This document shows, piece by piece, positions 1 to 8,667 of a DNA stretch of 64,000 bases. Below the pieces are notes generated by a model. It was not told where the DNA came from and made no database searches. It saw nothing but the letters and a program-made list of their open reading frames with translations. The stretch is from Aquitalea sp. LB_tupeE (GTDB lineage: Bacteria > Pseudomonadota > Gammaproteobacteria > Burkholderiales > Chromobacteriaceae): NCBI RefSeq assembly GCF_013391415.1, contig NZ_JACAXB010000018.1, positions 248,001 to 312,000 of the forward strand, in the 5' to 3' direction. A program made the translations under genes and the position numbers. Numbering within the stretch: position 1 is the stretch's first letter; each line of letters opens with the position of its first letter.

Positions 1-554
1 CCGGCACTATCCAGACACTGAGCCAACAGTCCGAATCGATTGTCAGCATTGTGGATGTGATTCGCGATGTCGCCGACCAGACCAATCTGTTGGCGCTGAA
101 TGCGGCGATTGAAGCCGCCCGCGCTGGCGAGCAGGGGCGCGGCTTTGCTGTGGTGGCCGATGAAGTGCGCAAGCTGGCGGAACGCACTGCGCAGTCCACC
201 ACTGAAATCGGCGGCATCGTGCAGCAAATCCAGCTGACGGCGCGTCAGGCGGCGGGCAATATGAGCACCGGCATGCAAACGGTGGAAGCCGGGCAACAAC
301 ATGCCCAGCATGCCGGGACGGCCATCGTCACCATCCAGCAGCAGATCGATCAGGTACAGCAGGTGGTGGCGGAAATCCAGACGGCGCTGAACGAGCAAAG
401 CCATACCAGCCAGGTGCTGGCGCGCAATGTGGAGCAGGTGGCACAAATGTCGGAAGAAAACAGCCGGGCGATGAAGGGAACGGCAGAAACGGTGGGGCAG
501 TTGAAGGGCTTGTCCGAGCAGCTCAGTACGCTGGCGGCGCGTTTTACCGTGTAG
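1..554 (+). CDS. Methyl-accepting chemotaxis protein, C-terminal part (runs off left edge)
   Basis: The open frame enters from the left edge, so only the last ~184 residues are present. It carries the nearly invariant MCP hairpin-tip sequence ([19 protein letters not shown], then [18 protein letters not shown]), which in this family contacts CheW and CheA at the cytoplasmic tip of the receptor array. The rest is Gln/Ala/Glu-rich heptad sequence typical of the returning coiled-coil arm and ends in AARFTV with no CheR-tethering pentapeptide visible. The sensory and membrane parts lie outside the window, so the ligand cannot be inferred. A hairpin terminator follows directly. Confidence 0.96.
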   Translation, partial: GTIQTLSQQSESIVSIVDVIRDVADQTNLLALNAAIEAARAGEQGRGFAVVADEVRKLAERTAQSTTEIGGIVQQIQLTARQAAGNMSTGMQTVEAGQQHAQHAGTAIVTIQQQIDQVQQVVAEIQTALNEQSHTSQVLARNVEQVAQMSEENSRAMKGTAETVGQLKGLSEQLSTLAARFTV

Positions 555-848
555 TCAGGCGAAAAGGTAGGAGTAACAAGGCAAAGGCCGCTGGGAAGCG
601 GCCTTTGGCATGGTGGGGTGGCTGTAAAAACTGCCGGGGGAATCGTCCTCACTGCTGGACGCAACGTGCTGTGCTACCTGGGCGTGATCTATATCTATCC
701 AGTCCAGATCGTCCAGTTCGGCCCAGATGGCCTGACGTGCATGCTGGCGCTGGCCGGATTGGCTGCGCTGATGCGCGCCGCCCTTTTTCAGCAAGGGCGA
801 GCAGGCGTAGGGATTACGCGGCTTCAAGGTGTGCATTTTCTTCTCCAT
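555..848 (-). CDS. Short basic protein of unknown function (KPRNP / LLKKGGAH motif)
   Basis: This 97-residue frame starts MEKKMHTLKPRNPY and continues with LLKKGGAHQRSQSGQRQHAR, an Arg/Lys/His-rich N-terminal patch that resembles short conserved basic proteins seen in other proteobacteria with an RNP...KKGGAH..S pattern. The C-terminal part is acidic then low in character and runs through the terminator hairpin of the convergent MCP gene. The start could be the ATG at 848 or the TTG one codon upstream; no strong ribosome site is visible. I do not know a function, and the C-terminal third could be non-conserved. Confidence 0.38.
   Translation of the reverse strand: MEKKMHTLKPRNPYACSPLLKKGGAHQRSQSGQRQHARQAIWAELDDLDWIDIDHAQVAQHVASSSEDDSPGSFYSHPTMPKAASQRPLPCYSYLFA
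582..608 (+). terminator. Hairpin terminator after the chemotaxis gene
   Basis: An 11-bp perfect stem (CAAAGGCCGCT with AGCGGCCTTTG) closes a short GGGA-type loop 28 bases after the MCP stop. There is no long T run after it, so termination strength is uncertain. It overlaps the 3' end of the small convergent reading frame at 555-848 and may serve both directions. Confidence 0.65.
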
Positions 849-997
849 CAAGATGGCGACGTTGCTGCCATCCGATTATTGACAAACCCCTCTCGGTTTC
901 TGCAAGGAAAGCGAGGCCCCCCTTCTTCAATTGGCCGGGTAAGGGCGGGGGATAGGGCATAGACCGGAAGGCTGCGGAATCAGTCACTTCATCGAAA

Positions 998-1017
998 GGC
1001 CCGGCTTTGCCGGGTCC
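998..1017 (-). terminator. Terminator downstream of betA
   Basis: On the minus strand GGACCCGGC-AAA-GCCGGGCC is followed by TTTC about 105 bases after the betA stop. It is a compact GC-rich stem and the obvious end of the betB-betA transcript. Between 849 and 1122 I see no other gene. Confidence 0.65.
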
Positions 1018-1122
1018 GATAAAGTCGTACCAAATCACTTTGTTGGCAGCCAGAATGGCCACTGCATGGCATTGTAGAAAGTGCGGCGGCACAGTCAAGC
1101 GCCGCATGACCTTGTCAGCTCA

Positions 1123-2838
1123 TCAATGAGTGGCAGGCGCGCTGGCAGTCGGCCAGGGAAAATCCGCCGTACCCATCAGCTGCACCGGCTGCGTGCCCGC
1201 GGTAAAGTAAGCCGCTTGCGAACGCGGCAGCGGATGACGGCCACGAATGGCATCGGCCAGCTTCTCCGCCATCATGATGACCGGCGCATTGAGGTTGCCG
1301 GTGGTAACGCGCGGCATGATGGAGGCATCCACCACGCGCAAGCCCTCCACGCCATGTACCAGGCCGTCCTTGTCCACCACCGCCATGTCGTCGTAGCCCA
1401 TCTTGCAGGTACAGGACGGGTGCAGTGCGGTTTCGGCATGTTCGCGCACAAAGGCGTCGATTTCGGCATCGCTCTGAATCTTCATCCCTGGCTTGATTTC
1501 CTCGCCACGGAATTCATCAAACGCTTGCTGGGCGATGATTTCCCGCGTCAGCCGCACGCCGGCACGGAACTCCTGCCAGTCCACTGCATGCGCCATGTAA
1601 TTGAACTGCAGTAGCGGTTTGACGCGCGGGTCGCGGCTGGCCAGCCGTACAAAGCCTGTGCTGGGCGAGCGCATGGAGCCGACATGGCACTGGAAGCCGT
1701 GCGCCTTCACCGGATTGCTGCCGTCGTAATTCATGGCCAGCGGAATAAAGTGGTATTGCAGATTGGGCCAGGCAAACTCGGTGCTGCTGCGGATGAAACC
1801 ACCGGCCTCGAAATGGTTGGTGGCCCCCAGGCCGGTGCCGTTCAGATACCACTCCACGCCGATGGGCGGCTTGTTCCACCATTGCAGCGCCGGGTAGATC
1901 GATACCGGCTTGGTGCAGTGGTATTGCAGATACATTTCCAGATGGTCCTGCAGGTTCTCGCCCACGCCGGGCAGGTGTACCACGCTGCTGATGCCATGCT
2001 GCTTCAGCTGGTCGGCATGGCCCACGCCGGAACGTTGCAATAGCTGCGGGCTGGCAATGGCGCCGTTGCAGACGATGACTTCGCGCCGTGCTTCGGCCTG
2101 TTGCAGGCTGCCGCCTTGCAGATAGCTCACGCCCACCGCACGGTTGCCGGCAAAGCGGATCTGGTCGGCCAGCGCCCGGGTTTTCACCGTGAGGTTGGCA
2201 CGGGTGCGCGCCTGATCCAGATAGGCCAGCGAGGTACTGCAGCGGCGGCCGGATGGCGTGGTGGTGCGGTCCATCGGCCCGAAGCCTTCCTGCCGGTAGC
2301 CGTTGAGGTCGTCGGTACGCGGGTAACCGGCCTGTTCGCCTGCTGCAATAAAAGCCTGATACAGCGGGTTGTTGTCCGGCCGTGGCGTGGTGACATGCAA
2401 GGGGCCAGTGGCACCGTGAAAGTCATTCGCCCCTTTGTCGTAGCTTTCCGCCTTGCGGAAGTAGGGCAGACAGTCCAGATAGCTCCAGTTGTCCAGCCCC
2501 TTGTTTTCCGCCCAGCCGTCAAAATCCAGCGCATTGCCGCGGATGTACACCATGCCGTTGATCAAGGACGAACCACCCAGCCCCATGCCCCGGCCCTGGG
2601 TCATGATGCGGTTGCCCATATGCGGCTCCGGCAGCGTGGTATAGGCCCAGTTATAGGTGGTGCCTTGCAGCGGGTAGGCCAGCGCCGCCGGCATCTGGGT
2701 GCGCCAGTCCAGCCGCCAGTCCGGCCCGCCGGCTTCCAGCAGCAGCACGCTGACATCGGCATCTTCGGTGAGGCGGGCAGCCAGCACACAACCGGCAGAA
2801 CCGGCCCCGACGATGATGTAATCGAACTGTTGCGACAT
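1123..2838 (-). CDS. betA: Choline dehydrogenase (GMC oxidoreductase)
   Basis: A 571-residue flavoprotein, close to the usual ~556 residues of BetA. Residues 7-16 hold the Rossmann FAD motif ([10 protein letters not shown]). The GMC signature [20 protein letters not shown] follows near residue 80, and the C-terminus has the active-site His in [13 protein letters not shown] and the Asn in [10 protein letters not shown]. It oxidises choline to betaine aldehyde, passing electrons to the membrane quinone pool. The start at 2838 was chosen because AAGGAG lies just upstream (CAAGGAGCACC-ATG); the open frame continues 44 codons further upstream without support. It follows betB with a 157-base gap in the same direction. 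Other GMC alcohol dehydrogenases look similar, but the betB neighbour makes BetA the best call. Confidence 0.9.
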   Translation of the reverse strand: MSQQFDYIIVGAGSAGCVLAARLTEDADVSVLLLEAGGPDWRLDWRTQMPAALAYPLQGTTYNWAYTTLPEPHMGNRIMTQGRGMGLGGSSLINGMVYIRGNALDFDGWAENKGLDNWSYLDCLPYFRKAESYDKGANDFHGATGPLHVTTPRPDNNPLYQAFIAAGEQAGYPRTDDLNGYRQEGFGPMDRTTTPSGRRCSTSLAYLDQARTRANLTVKTRALADQIRFAGNRAVGVSYLQGGSLQQAEARREVIVCNGAIASPQLLQRSGVGHADQLKQHGISSVVHLPGVGENLQDHLEMYLQYHCTKPVSIYPALQWWNKPPIGVEWYLNGTGLGATNHFEAGGFIRSSTEFAWPNLQYHFIPLAMNYDGSNPVKAHGFQCHVGSMRSPSTGFVRLASRDPRVKPLLQFNYMAHAVDWQEFRAGVRLTREIIAQQAFDEFRGEEIKPGMKIQSDAEIDAFVREHAETALHPSCTCKMGYDDMAVVDKDGLVHGVEGLRVVDASIMPRVTTGNLNAPVIMMAEKLADAIRGRHPLPRSQAAYFTAGTQPVQLMGTADFPWPTASAPATH

Positions 2839-2995
2839 GGGTGCTCCTTGCAACGGATGGTTCAGACAAGACAAGGGCAGGCCGTGAGGTCTGCCGCTAT
2901 CGTTTGAATGACAGGGTGAGCCACTTGGGGCGGCTGACAAGCGCTCAGCGTCTCTGCTGAAACGCTGCAACAGGGCTTCTGTTGGCCGTGCTCGC

Positions 2996-4459
2996 TCAAG
3001 CGTAAGGACTGGCCACGCCGGTCAACTCCACATACACGCTCTTGCGCTGGGTGTAGCAGTCGATGGCGGTGAGGCTGTTTTCATAGCCCAGGCCGGATTC
3101 CTTATAACCCCCAAACGGCATTTCAATCGGCGTGATGTTGTAGTTGTTGATCCAGCACACCCCGGCTTGCAGCTTGGCCACCACGCGGTGCGCGCGCGCC
3201 AGATCGCGGGTGAATACCCCCGCCGCCAGGCCCAGTCGGCTGGCATTGGCACGCTGGATGACTTCGGCTTCGTCGTCGAATACCAGCACCGACATCACCG
3301 GGCCAAAAATTTCCTCGCTGACAATGCGCATGTCGTCACGGCACTGGTCGAAAATGGTGGGGGCAATGAACCAGCCGGCTTCGCAACCGGGCACGATCAC
3401 GCGCTGGCCACCGGCGGCCAGTACTGCGCCTTCGCTCTGGCCGAGGTCGATGTACTTGAGCACGCTTTGCGCATGGCTGGGCGATACCTGTGCGCCTACC
3501 TGGGTGTCCGGGTGCATCGGGTCGCCAATCTTCAACAGCGCGGTGCGTTCTTTAAGACGCTGCATGAAGGCGGCGTGAATGCTGCGCGCCACGAACACGC
3601 GGGTGCCGTTGGTGCAGATTTCGCCCTGGGTGTAGAAGTTGGCCAGCATGGCGGCGGACACTGCCTGTTCGATGTCGGCATCGTCAAAGATGATCAGTGG
3701 CGACTTGCCACCCAGCTCCATGGTGACGCGCTTGAGCGTGCCGGCGGCGTCTTTCATGATGGCCTTGCCGGTATCCACCGAGCCGGTAATCGACACCTTG
3801 GCTACCCGTTCGTCGGCAATCAGCTGGCGCGCCACGGACGAGCTGCCCTGAATCACGTTGAACACGCCATCCGGCACACCCGCTTCGCTATAGATTTCCG
3901 CCAGCAGGGCGGCGCTCATCGGCGTCATGCCCGATGGCTTGTAGATCATCGCATTGCCACAGGCCAGCGCCGGGGCGGATTTCCAGCAGGCAATCTGGAT
4001 GGGGTAGTTCCACGCGCCAATGCCCAGGCACACGCCCAAGGGCTCACGCCGGGTATAGGCAAACGCACCTTTCAGCGGGAAATGCTCGCCGTGAATGCCG
4101 GCAGCCATGCCGGCAAAATATTCGATGCAATCCGCGCCGGACAGTACATCCACCGCTTCCGCTTCCTGAATCGGCTTGCCGTTGTCGCGCACCTCCAGCT
4201 CGGCCAGCTCGCGATTGCGCGCCCGTAAAATGCCCACCGCCTTGTTCATGATGCGGCCGCGCTCGGCACCGGTCATCTCGCTCCACACCGCAAAACCGGC
4301 TTCGGCGCTCTTGACCGCCAGTTCGGCCTCGGCCGCGCCTGCCTGCTGCACCTTGCACAGCAGTTCGCCATTGGCCGGGTTGAAGTTGTCGGCCAGCGGC
4401 AGGGCCGGATTATCGATATAGCGACCGCCGATATAGCTTTTCAGGATGCCATCTTGCAC
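2996..4459 (-). CDS. betB: Betaine aldehyde dehydrogenase
   Basis: A 487-residue NAD(P)-dependent aldehyde dehydrogenase, the length expected for BetB. Visible family features are GAWNYPIQ near residue 149 (cofactor pocket), the general base Glu248 in MELGGKSPL and the catalytic Cys282 in [10 protein letters not shown]. It converts betaine aldehyde to glycine betaine. The start is a GTG at 4459 with AAGGAAG six bases before it. It lies upstream of betA on the same strand, so the pair is probably one transcript. No betI repressor or betT transporter is present next to it. About 90 bases upstream is a 21-bp-spaced direct repeat that resembles the half-sites found at other promoters of the cluster. 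Confidence 0.95.
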   Translation of the reverse strand: MQDGILKSYIGGRYIDNPALPLADNFNPANGELLCKVQQAGAAEAELAVKSAEAGFAVWSEMTGAERGRIMNKAVGILRARNRELAELEVRDNGKPIQEAEAVDVLSGADCIEYFAGMAAGIHGEHFPLKGAFAYTRREPLGVCLGIGAWNYPIQIACWKSAPALACGNAMIYKPSGMTPMSAALLAEIYSEAGVPDGVFNVIQGSSSVARQLIADERVAKVSITGSVDTGKAIMKDAAGTLKRVTMELGGKSPLIIFDDADIEQAVSAAMLANFYTQGEICTNGTRVFVARSIHAAFMQRLKERTALLKIGDPMHPDTQVGAQVSPSHAQSVLKYIDLGQSEGAVLAAGGQRVIVPGCEAGWFIAPTIFDQCRDDMRIVSEEIFGPVMSVLVFDDEAEVIQRANASRLGLAAGVFTRDLARAHRVVAKLQAGVCWINNYNITPIEMPFGGYKESGLGYENSLTAIDCYTQRKSVYVELTGVASPYA

Positions 4460-4545
4460 GTTGTCTTCCTTGTATTCTGGGTGGGGCCATTGCCCATGAT
4501 GCCGCTTATTGAGCCACGACGGCAGATGTCTTGCGTGTCAAAAGC

Positions 4546-4575
4546 CGACATGGGGGCCAATTGTGGCGACATGGG
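4546..4575 (-). promoter_or_regulatory. Direct repeat upstream of betB (possible regulator site)
   Basis: The nine bases CGACATGGG occur twice, at 4546-4554 and 4567-4575, exactly 21 bp (two helical turns) apart. Read on the betB coding strand this is CCCATGTCG repeated, so each half carries TGTCG, the half-site of the four better-matching sites in the cluster. The central GGCA seen in those sites is not at the right offset here. AraC-family proteins commonly bind direct repeats with this spacing; the assignment to the local regulator is inference. Confidence 0.42.
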
Positions 4576-4659
4576 CTTGGCCGGGAACTGGCCGGGCTGA
4601 TGATGAATGGATAGGGCGAGCGCGGTCAATGCGCGCTGCCTGCCCCGCACTGAGTACGG

Positions 4660-5361
4660 TTATCGGGAACGTCTGGCAGCCGGTTTGGCGCGTGGCTGCT
4701 CCGCTGCCTCTGCCCGCCACGCCTGTTTCTCTGTTCGCTTGGCCAATTGTTGATGGCAAGCCGCCGCCAGGCGGAGCAGCTCGCCATTGCGGCTGGCACT
4801 GCCGTCCTTGCAGGCAATGTGCTGCGCCAGTGCCTGCAAGGACGTGGCGCTGCTGTTGAGTGCCACCAGACGGCCATGGGCATGGCGGCGCGGGTGGGTG
4901 GCGGTGTAGTTGAGTGTCAGCAGCCAGTGGCTGTGCTGCCAGTCGCTGCCGTGTTCCAGCACGGCTTGCAGCACCGCATGGCTGATTTGTTGTCCGGCCT
5001 CGGCGGCCATGGCCAGCGCCTGTTCCCAGCGCGGGGCATCAGGTGGCAGTTGCTGAAGGGCGGGCAGCACCTGTTGTTGCAGCCAGTGTTGCAGTTGGCG
5101 GGCGGCAGGGCGTTTGCTCTGTTGCAATGCCCGTTGCAAGGCGGGTGCTGGCCAGCCGCGTTGCGGCAGGGCGAAGGTGCAGCCGGCGTAATCGGCCAGT
5201 TGCTGTTGCAGCTGGTGGCGCAGGCGGGGCGGCGAGAGGGCGAGGATGTCGTCCGCCAGCAGGCAGCAGTGGCTGTGGTGCAGCAGCACCCGGACGGGTT
5301 TGCCTTGGTAGTACAGCGTCAGGGGCGGGGCCTGGGGGATGTTGGGGGCGGGATGCGTCAT
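4660..5361 (-). CDS. Bro-N-like domain protein, paralogue of the gene at 35285
   Basis: A 233-residue protein, start chosen at the ATG preceded by CGGAGGG. Its first ~100 residues read like a worn Bro-N (phage antirepressor N-terminal) domain: LTLYYQGKPVRVLL, then a CCLLADDILAL segment, and KRPAARQLQHWLQQQVLPAL, which matches the family's SRKPEAKxFxRWVxxEVLPxxR helix. The second half (HSHWLLTL, HAHGRLVALNS, ACHQQLAKR) has no family I can name. It is clearly related, over its whole length, to the protein encoded at 35285-35977. Both genes share a structured leader and flanking palindromic repeats, and neither has phage genes nearby. A DNA-binding or regulatory role is plausible but unproven. 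Confidence 0.7.
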   Translation of the reverse strand: MTHPAPNIPQAPPLTLYYQGKPVRVLLHHSHCCLLADDILALSPPRLRHQLQQQLADYAGCTFALPQRGWPAPALQRALQQSKRPAARQLQHWLQQQVLPALQQLPPDAPRWEQALAMAAEAGQQISHAVLQAVLEHGSDWQHSHWLLTLNYTATHPRRHAHGRLVALNSSATSLQALAQHIACKDGSASRNGELLRLAAACHQQLAKRTEKQAWRAEAAEQPRAKPAARRSR

Positions 5362-5671
5362 GGTGCTGCCCTCCGTTGAACAATGAAGGCTGCCACACAG
5401 GCAAGCGCGGGTGGCAGGCCAAAGCGGGGTTGGCGAACCGGAAGCTCCACGACACCGGCAGACCGTATAGGTCTCCCCACCTGGCCTGCCATTGAAGAGG
5501 GTGCAGACGCAAGCAGAAAAAGCCGCTTTGACACGGCTTTCCCGTAGAGCTACAGGTCGCCAAACCTGGCTGCGTGTGAACACGCAACGGGACAAGGCTA
5601 ATCAGCACCATCGGTGACAGCAAGACTAGAGGGGAGTGGAAACACTGGCAAGAGGTGCAGGTAAGGGGCTG
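5362..5671 (-). other. Structured leader of the Bro-N-like gene, with hairpins and an internal terminator
   Basis: Reading the gene's strand, the leader contains, in order: TGCCAGTGTTTCC (5638-5650 region), CTGATTAGCCTT (near 5594-5605), a hairpin GCGTG-TTCA-CACGC at 5572-5585, and the palindrome CAGGTTTGGCGACCTG at 5553-5568. The same blocks in the same order precede the paralogue at 35285, where the hairpin stem has changed to GCGCC/GGCGC with pairing kept. After these blocks comes a terminator-like hairpin (5517-5540) that is absent from the second locus. The arrangement resembles leaders of P4-like prophage immunity regions, where transcription is controlled by premature termination; that comparison is inference. 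Confidence 0.5.
5517..5540 (-). terminator. Terminator-like hairpin inside the Bro-N leader
   Basis: On the minus strand AAAGCCG-TGTCAAAG-CGGCTTT is followed at once by TTCTG, giving a stem with a U tract about 155 bases before the start codon. Because it lies between the conserved leader palindromes and the coding region, it could act as an attenuator. Confidence 0.5.
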
Positions 5672-5916
5672 GCATCCGCTCACGCGGATGATGATTTACA
5701 TGCCGCTTCCGCGCGGCAAACGGGAAAGAGGGCTTGCCTGGCCAAGCCCTCCTTCACCTCCAAGGCCACCCCAGCAAGCATGACCTGCGGCTACCCTCCG
5801 GGGCCTGACACTGCTGCGGCACGGCTGGAACTCGCGATTGGCTAATGTCCAATCGCTCAAACAGCCAGCCGCTTAAAACCGCAGCAGCGCCACCCGTCGG
5901 CATGCTTGACGGGGCC
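5672..5916 (+). repeat. 245-bp repeat R, copy 1
   Basis: By direct reading it matches 6299-6543 at all but about two of 245 positions, with no indel (constant offset 627). It contains a small hairpin CATCCGC/GCGGATG, a second hairpin GAGGGCTT/AAGCCCTC (5737-5760) and a nested palindromic element at 5811-5887. Diverged copies in inverse orientation occur at 34887-35122, 35990-36100 (partial) and 36486-36732. It lies immediately upstream of the Bro-N leader, as does its counterpart at the second locus. Confidence 0.88.
5811..5887 (+). repeat. Nested palindromic element, copy 1 (forward)
   Basis: Outer stem CTGCTGCGG/CCGCAGCAG, inner stem GGCTG/CAGCC, and apical hairpin GCGATTGG-CTAATGT-CCAATCGC. 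Constant single-stranded words are GAACTCGC on the 5' side, a loop of the form CTANNGT, and GCTCAAACA plus GCTTAAAACC on the 3' side. Five other copies in the window keep the pairing with different stem sequences. Confidence 0.75.
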
Positions 5917-6062
5917 CAGTGGGTGCATCGGTACGGTGGTTTCTGATGGTTTCGTGCAGCGTCCATTTCTGCGCACTTTCCCCCAAGGTCGCTCTGCCTG
6001 TCTCTCATTAAAACCTTTACGAACCGTAAGCAGTCCCGTCAGCGCGAGCCGACGCAGACGTT

Positions 6063-6140
6063 CTGCCCAAGGTTTTAAGCGGCTGCATGTTTGAGCACCG
6101 TGACGGTAGCACGGTGCGAGTTCAGCCGCGCCTTGGGCAG
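6063..6140 (-). repeat. Nested palindromic element, copy 2 (reverse)
   Basis: On the minus strand: outer stem CTGCCCAAGG/CCTTGGGCAG, inner stem GCGGCT/AGCCGC, apical hairpin GCACCGTG-CTACCGT-CACGGTGC. The conserved words GAACTCGC, CTANNGT and GCTTAAAACC are in the same places as in copy 1. It lies between two forward copies, giving alternating orientation as in BIME-type elements. Confidence 0.72.
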
Positions 6141-6298
6141 GATGGCTGGGGCGGGAATTCGACGCGCTGCGGGTCGCCTTTTCTTTGGGTACTTTCTTTT
6201 GGCGAAGCAAAAGTAAAGTACCTCGACGGCGGGGCGAGACCCGCGAAGTTGTATTTGCCTTTGATTTTTAAGGGCCGCTGTTGATACACAAAGGGCAA
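6137..6298. repeat. Repeat B, copy 1 (inverted match at 36101-36262)
   Basis: About 160 bp that reads nearly identically, in inverse orientation, at 36101-36262. It contains the hairpin GGTACTTTC...GCGAAGC...GTAAAGTACC around 6188-6222, resembling a dispersed hairpin repeat I recall from many proteobacterial chromosomes. Together with the adjoining start of R copy 2 it gives roughly 265 bp of inverted homology with the second locus. Confidence 0.78.
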
Positions 6299-6543
6299 GC
6301 ATCCGCTCATGCGGATGATGATTTACATGCCGCTTCCGCGCGGCAAACGGGAAAGAGGGCTTGCCTGGCCAAGCCCTCCTTCACCTCCAAGGCCACCCCA
6401 GCAAGCATGACCTGCGGCTACCCTCCGGGGCCTGACACTGCTGCGGCATGGCTGGAACTCGCGATTGGCTAATGTCCAATCGCTCAAACAGCCAGCCGCT
6501 TAAAACCGCAGCAGCGCCACCCGTCGGCATGCTTGACGGGGCC
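6299..6543 (+). repeat. 245-bp repeat R, copy 2
   Basis: Near-perfect direct duplicate of 5672-5916; the only differences I see are the C/T changes near 6309 and 6448. Such high identity suggests recent duplication or gene conversion. It ends 134 bases before the stop codon of the lipoprotein gene. Confidence 0.88.
6438..6514 (+). repeat. Nested palindromic element, copy 3 (forward)
   Basis: Same stems and loop as copy 1 (CTGCTGCGG/CCGCAGCAG outer; GCGATTGG/CCAATCGC apical), carried within the second R repeat. Confidence 0.75.
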
Positions 6544-6676
6544 GGTGGGCGCGTTGGTGCGGTGCTTGTCGATAAGAACACTTGTTGGGGCGGGAGGCCT
6601 CTCCTGCTTGAGGTGCTGATGTCGGGCAGTACCACGCAAGGGAACGAGATCCACGCGGTGCTTGTACAACTGCCTG

Positions 6677-7447
6677 CTAATGCAGTAGCAATTCCGGCAA
6701 GGATATACGTTTGCTTTCGTCTTCTTGCCATACCACCTGATTATCCACCGCATACAGCCAGCACTTGGCACCGGGGTCGGCCAGGCAGATCGACAATGTC
6801 TTGCGCATGGCATCGCTATCATTGGCGATCCAGCGCCAGCCGCCGCGCTGATTGATGACAAAGGCCTTGGGCGTGGCAGCTTTCAGATAGACAGGATAAC
6901 GGGCGCGGCCTTTGTCACCGATGTAGGGGATGGCCTGGGTATCGTCGATAGAGGCGTAAGCAGAGGGGGCCGGCACCTTGTCGCGGTGTTGCAAGGGGCT
7001 GCTTGGCGTAGATGCGGCCACCGCCGCCGTATCAGTCATCCGCCCTGCCAGGGCGGTAGCCAAACCATCCAGCAGTACGCTTTCCCAATTGGTAGCCAGG
7101 ATATTCGGCGCAAAAGTTCTTTTGGACACTACCTCCACCCGGGTTTGGCTGGTCTTGCTCTGGGACGGCTCGGGGGACACGAATATCGCCACATTCTCGC
7201 CATAGCTGAGGGCACTCATGCCACGCTGCGCCAGCGCCATGCCTTGCTGTTTGTCACCGTTGACATAATCCAGACCACTGGCGCGAACCACTCCCGGCAG
7301 CACAGCCCACACCTGTTCGGTTGATGCAGCATACACGCGGGCAGTTCCTGAGCCTTTGGCAGCAATCGAGGTGGCCATGGTGGAGCAGCCACTCAGCAGC
7401 GCAATACAGGCAAACAGCAGACTAATCCACAAGCATCTCGACATCAT
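6677..7447 (-). CDS. Lipoprotein of unknown function
   Basis: A 256-residue protein with a short signal peptide ending in the lipobox LLSGC, so Cys21 should be lipidated and the protein anchored to a membrane. The mature part has an N-terminal region (STEQVWAVLPGVVRASG, LDYVNGDKQQG) of the type seen in small betaproteobacterial lipoproteins, a Pro/Ser/Thr linker, and a C-terminal module with CLADPGAKCWLYAVDNQVVW containing two Cys. Two ATGs (7447, 7444) sit together; the upstream sequence has only a weak GAAAG site. Its 3' end lies beside the repeat cluster. No function is claimed. Confidence 0.78.
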   Translation of the reverse strand: MMSRCLWISLLFACIALLSGCSTMATSIAAKGSGTARVYAASTEQVWAVLPGVVRASGLDYVNGDKQQGMALAQRGMSALSYGENVAIFVSPEPSQSKTSQTRVEVVSKRTFAPNILATNWESVLLDGLATALAGRMTDTAAVAASTPSSPLQHRDKVPAPSAYASIDDTQAIPYIGDKGRARYPVYLKAATPKAFVINQRGGWRWIANDSDAMRKTLSICLADPGAKCWLYAVDNQVVWQEDESKRISLPELLLH

Positions 7448-7775
7448 GTGCAGGCTTTCAAGGAGGGGCTGGCAGTGTGCCAGCAGCAAGGGCGGCCGCG
7501 AATGTGACCATGTATCCATGCCAAAATAATATCACATCATCATTTTAGCTATGGGTGCCAGTGCAAAGTCTGTATGGCCGGGGTGGGTTCCGTGATTTGG
7601 CATTGCTGTTGGATTTCTTTGCCAGTCTATTAGCCGGACTTCGTACCCTCGGCATGCTTGGCAGGGCCTGTGGGCGGCGTTGGTTAAGTGGGAAATGCCG
7701 GAAGATGTGACTCCATAGGGCAGACATCGACATTCCCGTCCGGCTGAAATCCGACAAACAGTCGCTGTGCTGTTT
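7448..7775. other. Intergenic stretch with a decayed repeat end
   Basis: No gene is visible. The first ~100 bases are AT-richer and probably contain the lipoprotein promoter. At about 7650-7690 the sequence GGCATGCTTGGCAGGGCC followed by TGTGGGCGGCGTTGG resembles the junction just after repeat R copy 2 (GGCATGCTTGACGGGGCC at 6526-6543), so it looks like a degenerate remnant of that repeat family. Confidence 0.4.
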
Positions 7776-8207
7776 TCAGGGTTGAAGAATGGTGATGCGG
7801 ACGTCCGGGAACCACAGCGTGCTCCAACGGGCTGTTTTCTCACTGCTGTCCAGTTGCCTGGGCGAGACGGATACTGGTGTGCCAAGTGCTTCGGTCTCAT
7901 GCAGGGCCGCACAATTCACCGTGCCATACAGACGGCTGCCGTCCTGATACAACACACCAACCAGCACTCCGCAGCGGGTGCAAAACAGGAAGTCGGCCAG
8001 CTGGCTGCCGTGCCGGTATTTCCCCATGCCGGCGGTGTCGCGTACAGCTATTTGCAAGCGGCCATGCGGGTCGGAGAGATAGGACGCACCGTGTTTGCGG
8101 CAGAAGTCGCAATCACATGTACGTGGGTTGTAGTCGGCAAGTGGCCGGCTCAATTCCAGATGGAGGTGGATGTTGCCGCAATGGCATGCGCCGCTTAGTT
8201 GAACCAT
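7776..8207 (-). CDS. GFA-family (glutathione-dependent formaldehyde-activating-like) zinc protein
   Basis: A 143-residue protein with the family's zinc ligands: CHCGN at 8-12, CDCDFCRKHGA at 31-41 and CTRCG near residue 76, then the typical GSRLYGTVNCAALH segment. GFA proteins bind zinc and some were proposed to speed addition of glutathione to formaldehyde, though most members have unknown substrates. Its place near a formaldehyde-generating catabolic cluster is suggestive but the gene is not in an operon with those genes. The next gene on the strand (cytochrome c) is 31 bases upstream. Confidence 0.85.
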   Translation of the reverse strand: MVQLSGACHCGNIHLHLELSRPLADYNPRTCDCDFCRKHGASYLSDPHGRLQIAVRDTAGMGKYRHGSQLADFLFCTRCGVLVGVLYQDGSRLYGTVNCAALHETEALGTPVSVSPRQLDSSEKTARWSTLWFPDVRITILQP

Positions 8208-8238
8208 GGTTTCCTCCGCTCAATACGTTCTGTCGGCT

Positions 8239-8616
8239 TCATTGTTTGTTCATCAAGGTGCGCATGTATTCATTCACATCACGCAAGTCTTGCACCGTCC
8301 ACGCATGAGGGGCAAGTTTGATGCCATTTTCCCGGAGAGTTCTGGGAATCCGATCGCCATTGGGGCGCAGGATGATGGAGGAGACAATCAAGCCGGGATA
8401 ATTGGCCAGGCGCTGCTGAAAGGCCTTTGCTGTCAGATCCGGGGTGGGCGGTGTGCTTTTGTGGGCTAATGGCCCGTTGCCTTTGGCGTTTTCGCCATGG
8501 CAGATGGCACATCGGTTTTGGTACAGGTTTTTGCCATTGCGGATGTCGGCATACGCGGACGAGGCCAGCAAAACCAGCATGGCTGCGACTGCCGTCAGGT
8601 ATTGGCCGGCTTGCAT
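8239..8616 (-). CDS. Small periplasmic c-type cytochrome
   Basis: A 125-residue protein starting MQAGQYLTAVAAML with a signal peptide cut after AYA, followed by one haem-binding CAICH motif (NRCAICHGENAKGNGP). The start at 8616 has AAAGGA seven bases upstream; 12 extra codons are open further upstream. It would be exported and carry one covalently bound haem for electron transfer in the periplasm. A Met axial ligand could be one of those in the C-terminal segment EYMRTLMNK. Its electron partner is not evident from the neighbours. Confidence 0.85.
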   Translation of the reverse strand: MQAGQYLTAVAAMLVLLASSAYADIRNGKNLYQNRCAICHGENAKGNGPLAHKSTPPTPDLTAKAFQQRLANYPGLIVSSIILRPNGDRIPRTLRENGIKLAPHAWTVQDLRDVNEYMRTLMNKQ

Positions 8617-8667
8617 TGCGCAGTCCTTTCCTGGTGTTCTGCCAGTTTGCATGTGGGGGGCGCACCA

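Noticed and set aside
605-962. Overlapping plus-strand frames after the MCP gene
   Set aside because: They start at or inside the terminator hairpin, lack ribosome sites and read as Arg/Pro/Ala-rich shadow sequence.
5636-6472. Short frames within the repeats (for example ...KRACLAKPSFTSKATP...)
   Set aside because: They are translations of palindromic repeat DNA; changes between copies preserve stem pairing rather than reading frame.
5811-6514. Palindromic elements as integron attC sites
   Set aside because: The fold and the GTTTTAAGC-like ends recall attC, but no RYYYAAC/GTTRRRY core pair is present, orientations alternate, no integrase or cassette array is seen, and the elements flank rather than follow each gene.
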